Shown one piece after another: positions 44,230 to 51,619 of a stretch of DNA of 64,000 nucleotides. The DNA lies in NCBI RefSeq assembly GCF_014324365.1, contig NZ_QEIG01000005.1, positions 248,001 to 312,000 of the forward strand, given 5' to 3'. A program made the position numbers and the translations under genes. Under the pieces are notes generated by a model, which had not been told where the DNA came from, ran no database searches, and was given only the letters and a program-made list of their open reading frames with translations. This stretch comes from Algoriphagus sp. AK58. GTDB taxonomy: Bacteria; Bacteroidota; Bacteroidia; Cytophagales; Cyclobacteriaceae. Within the stretch, counting starts at the first letter, position 1; every line of letters begins with the position of its first letter.

Positions 44230-46392
44230 ATGAAAACAGTTACTAAAGCAAGCAGAAGAGACTTTCTCAAGATAGCCGGTACTACAGCTGGAGGCTTATT
44301 TATCGGGTTCAACTGGTTTAGCTGTGATTCTCCAAAGGTGGAAGTATTGAGTACGGAGGAGATCCTTTCTCAAGCGAAATCCTTTAACAGTTACCTTTCC
44401 ATTTCTCCTACCGGGGATGTGGTAATCTATTCACCCAACCCAGAACTTGGACAAAATATCAAGACTTCCTTCCCAATGGTGGTTGCCGAGGAATTGGAAG
44501 CAGATTGGGAAAAAGTCAGAGTAGTCCAGGCAAATCTGGATACTGAAAAATACGACCGTCAGTTGACCGGTGGGTCCGGTGCCATGCCTCACAGCTGGGA
44601 AAGATTGAGAAAAGCAGGGGCTACTGCAAAATTTGTATTGGTGGCCGCAGCAGCCAAAACCTGGAATGTACCGGCTGAAGAAATTACAGTTGAGAAAGGA
44701 ATTATCTCTCATAAAGGATCAGGAAAAAAAGGCCACTTCGGAGAGTTTGTTGCCGAAGCAGCAATGATGACTGCACCTGAAGAGGTGACCCTGAAAGACA
44801 AAAAGGATTTCAAAATTATTGGTACTCCGGTGAAAAACGTGGATGCCAAGGATATGTATACCGGTAAGCCTCTTTATGGAATTGATTTCCAGAGAGAAGG
44901 AATGAAGCATGCGATGATTCAGCGCGCTCCATTTGGAATGAAAATCAAATCAGTGGATGACTCTGCCGCCCGTGCCGTATCTGGCGTTACCGATGTGGTG
45001 ACATTCGGAACAAGCGTGGCTGTGGTTGGAAATACCACTTGGCCACTTTTAAAAGCCAAGAAGCTTCTAAAAATAGAGTACGAATCAGATGGGGCAGTGG
45101 AAAGCACCGCTGATCACGATCGCCTTTTTGTAGAATTAATGGCCAAAGGCAAAGCAGAGGTCAAAAGAAAGGACGGAAATGTGGACGCCGCTTTCAAAAC
45201 AGCTGCAAAGGTGGTCACAGCGGAATATCAGTGCCCATTCTTGGCGCATTCTCCCATGGAACCTGAAAACTTCTTTGCCCATGTACAAGGTGACAAAGTA
45301 GAATTGGTCGGACCTACCCAAACCCCTGATCGGGCAAGACAGGAGACTGCCACTCTTTTGGGAATACCACCGGAAAATGTCACAGTGGAAATTACCAGAC
45401 TGGGAGGCGGATTTGGCCGTAGACTACGAGCTGACTATGTGATCGAGGCGGTAGAAGTATCACGTGCCATCAATGCTCCGGTAAAAGTAACTTGGAGCAG
45501 GGAAGACGAACTGACTGGAGGTGCTTATCGTCCTGCTGTTCGTTATCGTTTCGAGGCGGCTTTGGATGCAAACGGAACAATGATTGGCTACAAACTGCGT
45601 GGGGTAGGGATGAATGCCGGAAATACCACCCGCGAAAATAACTTCCCATCCGGTGCGGTGGACAATCTGTTGATCGAAAGCATTGAACATAAATCCACGA
45701 TCACCACCAATGCCTGGAGAGCTCCAATCACCAACTTCTTGGCCTATGCAGAGCAAAGCTTCCTGGACGAAGTCGCTTTAGCGGCAGGAAAAGATCCGGT
45801 AGATTTCCGAATGGAATTACTCAATCGTGCCAAAACCAATCCGGTAGGAGAGTTGGGTTACGATGTGGACCGAATGATCGGCGTGGTAAAAACTGCCGCT
45901 GAAAAGTCCAACTGGGGTAAAAATCCAACTATAAAGCAGGGGTTCAGCGTGTATTTCTCACACCGCTCTTATGTCGCTCAAGTGGCTGATATTGAAGTTC
46001 AAGGAGGTTCGCCAACCTTGAAAAAGATCACTGCCGTGACTGATTGCGGTATGGTTGTAAACCCAACCGGAGCAAATCATCAAGTAAGAGGTGGAATTGT
46101 CGACGGCATGGGCCATGCGATGTACACCAATCTGACTTTTGAGAATGGTGTTCCAAAACAGCGAAACTATGACTCCTACAGGCTGATCCGAATGAAAGAA
46201 GTACCGGAAATCGACACTCATTTCGTGGATTCCGGATTTGACCCGACTGGGTTAGGTGAACCTGCTTTGCCTCCTACGGGCGGGGCCATTGCCAATGCGA
46301 TTTTTGCTGCGACAGGCCGAAGACTCAGAAGTCAGCCTTTTATCGAGCAAAAGGAATTTTCGGATATCAAATTGGAAATCAGAAGGGCTTAA
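44230..46392 (+). CDS. Tat-exported molybdopterin-binding aldehyde/heteroaromatic oxidoreductase (IorB-like)
   Basis: A 720-residue xanthine-dehydrogenase-family large subunit. It begins with a perfect Tat signal, SRRDFLK (residues 8-14), and a hydrophobic core ending near residue 34, so the holoenzyme is carried to the periplasm with its small subunit. Molybdopterin stretches are GGGFGRRLRADYV near 395 and the catalytic glutamate in GLGEPALPPTGGAIANAIF near 675. The length and two-half organisation match isoquinoline 1-oxidoreductase-like enzymes; the real substrate (aldehyde or N-heterocycle) is unknown. No cofactor-insertion chaperone or cytochrome gene is adjacent. Confidence 0.92.
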   Translation: MKTVTKASRRDFLKIAGTTAGGLFIGFNWFSCDSPKVEVLSTEEILSQAKSFNSYLSISPTGDVVIYSPNPELGQNIKTSFPMVVAEELEADWEKVRVVQANLDTEKYDRQLTGGSGAMPHSWERLRKAGATAKFVLVAAAAKTWNVPAEEITVEKGIISHKGSGKKGHFGEFVAEAAMMTAPEEVTLKDKKDFKIIGTPVKNVDAKDMYTGKPLYGIDFQREGMKHAMIQRAPFGMKIKSVDDSAARAVSGVTDVVTFGTSVAVVGNTTWPLLKAKKLLKIEYESDGAVESTADHDRLFVELMAKGKAEVKRKDGNVDAAFKTAAKVVTAEYQCPFLAHSPMEPENFFAHVQGDKVELVGPTQTPDRARQETATLLGIPPENVTVEITRLGGGFGRRLRADYVIEAVEVSRAINAPVKVTWSREDELTGGAYRPAVRYRFEAALDANGTMIGYKLRGVGMNAGNTTRENNFPSGAVDNLLIESIEHKSTITTNAWRAPITNFLAYAEQSFLDEVALAAGKDPVDFRMELLNRAKTNPVGELGYDVDRMIGVVKTAAEKSNWGKNPTIKQGFSVYFSHRSYVAQVADIEVQGGSPTLKKITAVTDCGMVVNPTGANHQVRGGIVDGMGHAMYTNLTFENGVPKQRNYDSYRLIRMKEVPEIDTHFVDSGFDPTGLGEPALPPTGGAIANAIFAATGRRLRSQPFIEQKEFSDIKLEIRRA

Positions 46393-46393
46393 A

Positions 46394-46460
46394 ATTTGAA
46401 ATTCGAGATTTGATGCTTCGACTTACTTCGACAAGCTCAGTACAAATCGCTCAGCACAAG
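46394..46460. repeat. Heptamers and TTCGAC/GCTCAG repeat downstream of the molybdenum hydroxylase
   Basis: ATTTGAA, ATTCGAG and ATTTGAT are three contiguous heptamers (46394-46414). They are followed by CTTCGACTTA-CTTCGACAAG-CTCAGTACAAATCGCTCAGCAC, a motif type that recurs between genes in many Bacteroidota genomes. No inverted arm is visible for the heptamers here. Confidence 0.45.
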
Positions 46461-46466
46461 AATTTG

Positions 46467-46498
46467 AAATGCTGCTTCTCCGGAGGCAGCATTTTTTT
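46467..46498 (+). terminator. Terminator of the molybdenum hydroxylase operon
   Basis: An 11-base stem (ATGCTGC arms, closing through GU and AU pairs) followed by T7. A near-copy of the same hairpin lies at 46534-46557 without a T run. Confidence 0.8.
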
Positions 46499-46533
46499 GA
46501 TTTTACCATTAATTAAATTTAGGAGTTGGTGTT

Positions 46534-46557
46534 ATGCTGCTTTTCCAAAAGCAGCAT
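46534..46557. repeat. Second copy of the ATGCTGC hairpin
   Basis: ATGCTGCTTTTCCAAAAGCAGCAT repeats the hairpin of the terminator at 46469-46492, but the inner pairs are changed on both sides (C-G and G-T or U-G pairs replaced by T-A), so pairing is kept. Confidence 0.55.
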
Positions 46558-46606
46558 TGGCCTGAGCTAAGTCCTGTTTCTGTTGATTAAGGATTAAACC
46601 AGTTTT

Positions 46607-46686
46607 ACCACATAGGCACATAGTGTCACATAGATTTTGAGATCAATAGCAATGCTTCTATGTTTTCTATTGTGTCTATGTGGTTA
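46607..46686. repeat. Inverted ACATAG repeat
   Basis: ACCACATAGGCACATAGTGTCACATAG on the left is matched by CTATG...CTATTGTGTCTATGTGGT on the right as an imperfect inverted repeat with ACATAG units at 8-9 base spacing. It is between the convergent ends of the molybdenum hydroxylase operon and glnS. This type of sequence is a frequent intergenic element in Bacteroidota (from general knowledge). Confidence 0.6.
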
Positions 46687-46771
46687 TAATTTTTTGAATT
46701 TTGACTTTTAGTAAAATAGTCTTCCCAAGTTGATGTCTTAGTGGTAAAGTGCATTTCTCAGCTGGAAAATG

Positions 46772-46805
46772 AAAAGAGCCTCTAAAATCAATTAGAGGCT
46801 CTTTT
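46772..46805. terminator. Bidirectional terminator, chiefly of glnS
   Basis: A perfect 14-base stem AAAAGAGCCTCTAA/TTAGAGGCTCTTTT with a six-base loop; T4 follows on either strand. It lies 79 bases after the glnS stop. Confidence 0.82.
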
Positions 46806-46884
46806 ATTAAATTAATATGCTATGTTTGGTAACTTTTAACAAAGATTTTTGATCAATTTTTCGATTTTCAAATCTGTTAATCTA

Positions 46885-48921
46885 TCAACCTAATTTCTCA
46901 GCTTCTGCTCTCAGAATCTCATTTTCATCGGCTTTTCCAGATTCGATGAAATCCAAGATTGCCTGATTTTTAGCCTGACCTTTGTTCAACAAGACTCCTA
47001 AAGCCAGCATAGTAGCGATTCGAGTTCCGGTTTTCTTGGCAGCCGTTCCAAATAAGGGCTCTAATTCCTCATAAGTCACTTCTTCTGCAAATTCCCGGAT
47101 AGAATTCATTGCCGTTTCCAGCTTTTCACCAGATAGATTGGTCAGTTTTTTACCGATTTGTTGGATCTCGTTTAATGCTTTTTTCTGTGTTTGAGGCTGA
47201 GCCTGAACCTGTGGTTTTGGCTGATTTTGTGTCGGGGCTTGGGTGTTTTGTTTTGCCCAAGTATCTTTCAAGCCAACAGTTTTGTTGAATACCAACTTAC
47301 CGAATTTGGAATCAGGGTCTAAGGTAAAATAGCCCAAACGCTGGAATTGAAACTTGTCATCCAAAGTAGCATTGGCCAAAAATGGCTCACAATAGGCTTC
47401 CTTGATGACATTCAAAGAATTGGGATTGATGAATTCCAAGAACCCCTTCTCTTCATGAGCATCCGGTGCTTCATCCAAAAACAAACGATCGTATTCTCTT
47501 ACCTCTGCTTTGATTGCATGAGCAATCGAAACCCAGTGAAGTGTACCCTTTACTTTTCGCTCACTGGCTTCGGTTCCGCTACCGGAACGCGTTTCCGGAT
47601 CGTAGGTGCAGTGGATTTCCAGGATATTTCCGGCATCGTCCTTTATTACTGATTCACCCTTGATGATGTAGGCACTTTTCAGACGAACCTCATTACCAAG
47701 AGAAAGTCGGAAGAAGTTTTTGCCTCCGTCTTCTTTGAAATCTTCCCGCTCGATATATAACTCTCTGGAAAAAGGCACTTCATGTGTACCCGAGTTTGCT
47801 TCCTCAGGATTGTTTTCCAGTTGAAGGATTTCGGATTGACCTTCCGGATAGTTGGTGATCACCAGTTTCACAGGATTGAGGACTGCCATTACTCGAGTGG
47901 CAGTTTTATTCAAATCCTCACGAATACAGAATTCGAGCAAAGAGACGTCGGTCACGTTGTCCCGCTTGGCAATTCCTGCCAAGTCACTGAATTTGCGGAT
48001 AGAAGTAGGAGTATAGCCTCTTCTTCTCAAGCCCGAAATAGTAGGCATTCGTGGATCATCCCATCCGGAAACAATATTCTTTTGCACCAATTCAAGCAGC
48101 TTTCGCTTGCTCATCACCGTAAAGCTCAGATTTCTGCGTGCAAATTCCCGCTGTTTGGGTCTGAGTAGATTGGAGTCATAAATCTGATCCAAATACCAGT
48201 CATAAAGCTCTCGATGAGCCTTGAATTCCAATGTACACAGCGAGTGAGAAACCTGCTCCACATAGTCAGATTCCCCATGGGCCCAATCGTACATCGGATA
48301 AATGCACCAGTCGTTTCCTGTTCTATGGTGATGCGCATTGATGATTCGGTACATGATTGGATCACGCATGTGCATATTGGGAGAAGCCATGTCAATTTTT
48401 GCTCTCAGCACATGGGAACCAGCTGGAAACTCGCCATTTTTCATCCGTTGAAAAAGATCCAAACTCTCTTCAACCGGACGATTTCTGTAAGGGCTGTCTA
48501 CGCCCGGAGTTGTAGGTGTACCTTTTTGCGAAGCGATCTGCTCGGAAGTCTGCTGATCGACATAGGCTTTGTCTTCCTTAATAAGTTTCACCGCCCAGTC
48601 ATGAAGCTGCTGGAAGTAGTCAGAAGCATAGCATTCATTGGCCCAACGGAAGCCTAACCAAGCGATATCCCGCTTGATGGCATCGACATATTCTTGCTCT
48701 TCCTTGGAAGGATTGGTATCGTCAAATCTCAGATTTACAGGAGCTTGGTATTTTTCACCCAAACCAAAATTTAAACAGATGGAAGCCGCGTGGCCGATAT
48801 GGAGGTAACCGTTTGGCTCGGGAGGAAAACGAAAGCGGAGCTTTTCCTGCGGAAAGCCATTGGCCAAGTCTTCCTCAATGATATGTTCAATAAAATTCAG
48901 AGATTCTGCAGATTCTTTCAT
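46885..48921 (-). CDS. glnS: Glutaminyl-tRNA synthetase with extra C-terminal helical domain
   Basis: A 678-residue class I synthetase charging tRNA-Gln. The HIGH box is in FPPEPNGYLHIGHAASI near residue 31-47 and the KMSKS box is represented by VMSKRK near residue 270. The catalytic and anticodon-binding parts end near residue 545. A Pro/Gln-rich linker (about 550-575, NQPKPQVQAQPQTQKK) joins a helical domain of about 100 residues (LNEIQQIGKKLTNLSGEKL to the end). Similar fusions are often labelled YqeY-like, but I do not see YqeY motifs. Its presence argues for direct Gln charging in this organism. Confidence 0.94.
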   Translation of the reverse strand: MKESAESLNFIEHIIEEDLANGFPQEKLRFRFPPEPNGYLHIGHAASICLNFGLGEKYQAPVNLRFDDTNPSKEEQEYVDAIKRDIAWLGFRWANECYASDYFQQLHDWAVKLIKEDKAYVDQQTSEQIASQKGTPTTPGVDSPYRNRPVEESLDLFQRMKNGEFPAGSHVLRAKIDMASPNMHMRDPIMYRIINAHHHRTGNDWCIYPMYDWAHGESDYVEQVSHSLCTLEFKAHRELYDWYLDQIYDSNLLRPKQREFARRNLSFTVMSKRKLLELVQKNIVSGWDDPRMPTISGLRRRGYTPTSIRKFSDLAGIAKRDNVTDVSLLEFCIREDLNKTATRVMAVLNPVKLVITNYPEGQSEILQLENNPEEANSGTHEVPFSRELYIEREDFKEDGGKNFFRLSLGNEVRLKSAYIIKGESVIKDDAGNILEIHCTYDPETRSGSGTEASERKVKGTLHWVSIAHAIKAEVREYDRLFLDEAPDAHEEKGFLEFINPNSLNVIKEAYCEPFLANATLDDKFQFQRLGYFTLDPDSKFGKLVFNKTVGLKDTWAKQNTQAPTQNQPKPQVQAQPQTQKKALNEIQQIGKKLTNLSGEKLETAMNSIREFAEEVTYEELEPLFGTAAKKTGTRIATMLALGVLLNKGQAKNQAILDFIESGKADENEILRAEAEKLG

Positions 48922-48982
48922 AAAGCTAAATAGAGGCTCAAAAATACTTTAATTGAAAGGAAATGCAACCAAAAAGCAACTT

Positions 48983-49215
48983 AGAGACAAGAAGCAAGAG
49001 ACAAGAAGAAAGAGACAAGAAGCGAGAATTTAGACATGAGAGACATTAGACGCAAGATTTTAGAGTGTCCAACCTCAAACCGTTACGAAGTTTGGTGCTA
49101 TGGAAAAGTCTCATAGGTACTCCAAAATTTATGGACCTACTACCTTATTGCTTCTTGGAAAGGCTAGGCACTTTAAATCTTGTGTCTTGAATCTAGTGTC
49201 TAAAGTCTAAATCTC
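48983..49215. repeat. MITE-like element: heptamer arrays as inverted arms around a 100-bp core
   Basis: Three 14-base units (each two heptamers; AGAGACA + AGAAGCA type) occupy 48983-49024. The heptamer phase continues to about 49067 (GAATTTA, GACATGA and so on). The inverse complement of 49169-49215 reads as the same AGA-phased heptamers (GAGATTT, AGACTTT, AGACACT, AGATTCA, AGACACA), so 49026-49067 and 49169-49215 are imperfect inverted arms around about 100 bases of non-repeated core. The right arm enters the next gene and supplies its TAG stop and last codons. Confidence 0.6.
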
Positions 49216-49554
49216 ATCCATGCCTCGCTCAGGCCAATAAGGTCCGACTAACCTCACTTTTTGGTTCACCTCATCGATCTCAAACTTGATTTTCATTTCT
49301 TCTCTTGCCTGTTCATGGATAGCCAGACAGGCATTAAAGTGCACTAAATCAAAATCTAAAACCATGGAGCCAGTAGTAATTGACTCAAATTCAGGACCGG
49401 ATTTGAGCTTTACTTTTTCGGTGACCGCTCCTTCTTTTTTGTAATAATAGGAGAGGAAAATCCCGAGTTCCTGCTCTTTTCCGGCTAAAAGTTCTTCCAA
49501 TTCCTCTTTTGTATTTGAGGTTGGGGAAAAATCAAAAGTCCAGGTTTCTTGCAT
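49207..49554 (-). CDS. Small hypothetical protein
   Basis: A 115-residue soluble protein with no family recognised: an N-terminal WTFDFSPTS, a charged helix (TKEELEELLAGKEQELGIFL), then beta strands (VKLKSGPEFESI, KIKFEIDEVNQKVRLVGPYWPERG). The start is the ATG at 49554. The final residues and stop codon come from the right arm of the adjacent repeat element, suggesting that the end of the frame was altered when the repeat arrived. Single-gene unit. Confidence 0.6.
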   Translation of the reverse strand: MQETWTFDFSPTSNTKEELEELLAGKEQELGIFLSYYYKKEGAVTEKVKLKSGPEFESITTGSMVLDFDLVHFNACLAIHEQAREEMKIKFEIDEVNQKVRLVGPYWPERGMDEI

Positions 49555-49765
49555 AGTCAAAATCTTACAGCCTCCAAGTTAGGATGAAATTAAAGAGCGC
49601 CGCAAAATTTAATTAACTAATTAAGCTGAATGAAAAGGGGCAGATTCGGTTTTAAAAATATTTTACTTCGAAAAATCTTAAAAGCTTAAAATTTTCTCAT
49701 TCTAGTTGGGGTCATTTGATATTTTTCATTCTCCTTAAAAGGAAAGAGTGTAGATAAGGCTCCTC

Positions 49766-50404
49766 ATGAACAATAGACCTAACCAAGAACCCGAAAAATC
49801 CTACGCTTTGTATCGTCATCAAGAGACGGTGAAGCTTTTTGAATCCAAAAGCGACCCAGAGATATGGAGTGCATTTAATCAAGGTGATGAAATGGCCTTC
49901 AATTATCTTTTTAGGATTTACACTCCTTTGCTATTTCGATATGGTTGCCAATTCCGAGTGGAAGAAGCATTGGTTGAGGACTCCATTCAAAACCTGTTTA
50001 TATACCTGAGAAAAAAGCGTGGAGACCTCTCGCAGGTCAGTTCAATCAAGGCTTATCTCTTCAAAAGCCTCCAAAGAGAACTATTCAAACACTTAAAATC
50101 CGATAAAAATCGAGTAGCCATAGAAGAAGATGATCCCCTGATCAATTTTCAACTTGAGCTATCTGCGGAAAGCAGCATCATAGAAAATGAACTAAACCAA
50201 GAAATACAGGAAAAGCTAAAACATTCTATCGAATCACTTACCTCCAGACAAAGGCAGGCAATTCTTCTCTTTTATGAAGAGGGGATGAGCTACAAGGATA
50301 TTGCCGAGGTAATGGATTTCAACGAAGTAAAATCTGCCCGAAAACTAATTTACAGAGCCATTGCAACGCTGAAAGCCTGCATGGACCAACAAGGAAAAAA
50401 ATGA
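49766..50404 (+). CDS. ECF-type RNA polymerase sigma factor
   Basis: A 212-residue sigma-70 family factor of the Bacteroidota group tied to SusC loci. Region 2 is EMAFNYLFRIYTPLLFRYG to NLFIYLRKKRG (about 45-95), and region 4 is LTSRQRQAILLFYEEGMSYKDIAEVM (about 155-185). Its stop overlaps the fecR start (ATGA). By analogy with FecI it is released by the anti-sigma when the SusC receptor binds its ligand and then activates the genes downstream. Confidence 0.92.
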   Translation: MNNRPNQEPEKSYALYRHQETVKLFESKSDPEIWSAFNQGDEMAFNYLFRIYTPLLFRYGCQFRVEEALVEDSIQNLFIYLRKKRGDLSQVSSIKAYLFKSLQRELFKHLKSDKNRVAIEEDDPLINFQLELSAESSIIENELNQEIQEKLKHSIESLTSRQRQAILLFYEEGMSYKDIAEVMDFNEVKSARKLIYRAIATLKACMDQQGKK

Positions 50405-51465
50405 AATCATTAGATAAACATTGGAAGTATGAAGACTATCAGCTGGAAGATTTTCTTGCTGATGAGTTTTTTGTGGAGTGGATCAAGAATCCCAACGATA
50501 ACAACAAACATTTTTGGGAAAAATGGCTTGCAGAGCATCCGGAAAAAAGGAAGACGGTTCTTTTGGCAGGAGACATGCTTCGCAGATTCAACTATAAAAA
50601 TGCCCCTGAACTGTCGGATAAATCCTACTTGGATATATTTGAAAAAGTAATCAGAGAGAGTCCACAAGTAGTAATTACTACCTCACAGCCAAAAAAATCT
50701 TTTAGGAGGTGGCTTTTTTCTTTTCGTCAGATCGCGGCCATCATAATCCTTGGTTTTACAGGTTGGCTCATTTTTGAACTTTCCAAAACCAAGATTGAAG
50801 AGGAAAAACCCAAAGAATTCTTCAGTGAAATGGTGAAAAGAAACGCGGCCCCGGGGACAAAACTTACCTTTATCCTGGAAGACGGGAGCAAAATCTTTTT
50901 GAATGCAGGCAGCGAGTTGGAGTTTCCCAAAACCTTTGAAGAAGGGGTAAGAAAGGTAAAACTGAAAGGAGAAGCCTATTTTGAAATTACAGAAGATACC
51001 AAGAGGCCCTTTATTGTGAATACCGGTCAACTAGAAGTAAAAGTATTGGGAACATCTTTTAACGTGAAAGAATCCCAAAATGGGGAGCTATCCATCGCGC
51101 TGGTAAGTGGAAAGGTTCAAATCAATGATCAAAAAGGGAATCAGCTTATGCTTGATCCCAAGGAAATGATGGTTTTTAATGCTGAGGGTGAGTTTTTTAA
51201 GGCAGGATTTGATCCTTTGGAAATGACCGGATGGAAAGACAAGATATTGGTATTCAGCAGTGATTCTATTGAGGAAGTAGAGAACAAGATAGAAAACTGG
51301 TATGGTGTACAGCTGGATGTGAAGGGGAATTTCCCTGATAATTGGGCTTACTCAGGCGTGTATAATGATGAAATGTTGGAAAACGTCCTTCGGGGCATTT
51401 CGCTCTCTTCCTCACATATCGATTTTACTTTATCCGGCAAAAAGGCAAGCATAACCTATCAATAA
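50401..51465 (+). CDS. FecR-type anti-sigma factor
   Basis: A 354-residue membrane protein: cytoplasmic N-terminal part (1-105), one membrane helix (about 108-125, IAAIIILGFTGWLIFEL), a FecR domain (about 150-240; APGTKLTFILEDGSKIFLNAGSELEFP, YFEITEDTKRPFIVNTG) and a C-terminal DUF4974-like domain (VEVENKIENWYGVQLDVKG). It holds the sigma factor and receives the signal from the STN domain of the SusC protein. Overlaps the sigma gene by four bases. Confidence 0.92.
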   Translation: MKSLDKHWKYEDYQLEDFLADEFFVEWIKNPNDNNKHFWEKWLAEHPEKRKTVLLAGDMLRRFNYKNAPELSDKSYLDIFEKVIRESPQVVITTSQPKKSFRRWLFSFRQIAAIIILGFTGWLIFELSKTKIEEEKPKEFFSEMVKRNAAPGTKLTFILEDGSKIFLNAGSELEFPKTFEEGVRKVKLKGEAYFEITEDTKRPFIVNTGQLEVKVLGTSFNVKESQNGELSIALVSGKVQINDQKGNQLMLDPKEMMVFNAEGEFFKAGFDPLEMTGWKDKILVFSSDSIEEVENKIENWYGVQLDVKGNFPDNWAYSGVYNDEMLENVLRGISLSSSHIDFTLSGKKASITYQ

Positions 51466-51512
51466 ACCCATTAACCTGTCTAAAAATGAACGACAACACC
51501 TCCTGAAAAAAG

Positions 51513-51543
51513 AAGCAGTCTTTCGATAGAAAGACTGCTTTTT
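51513..51543 (+). terminator. Terminator or attenuator between fecR and susC
   Basis: A perfect 12-base stem AAGCAGTCTTTC/GAAAGACTGCTT with GATA loop and T5. It separates regulators from the receptor gene, so the receptor needs its own promoter between 51545 and 51620 or anti-termination. Confidence 0.85.
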
Positions 51544-51619
51544 GACTTGCCTGACAGAATTGCGACCTCTAAAGGCAAGTGTAAAGCCTATTAACAATAA
51601 ACTTTAACCCTTACAAAGT

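Noticed and set aside
48983-49024. Possible CRISPR array
   Set aside because: Units are only 14 bases with no unique spacers; no cas genes in the window.
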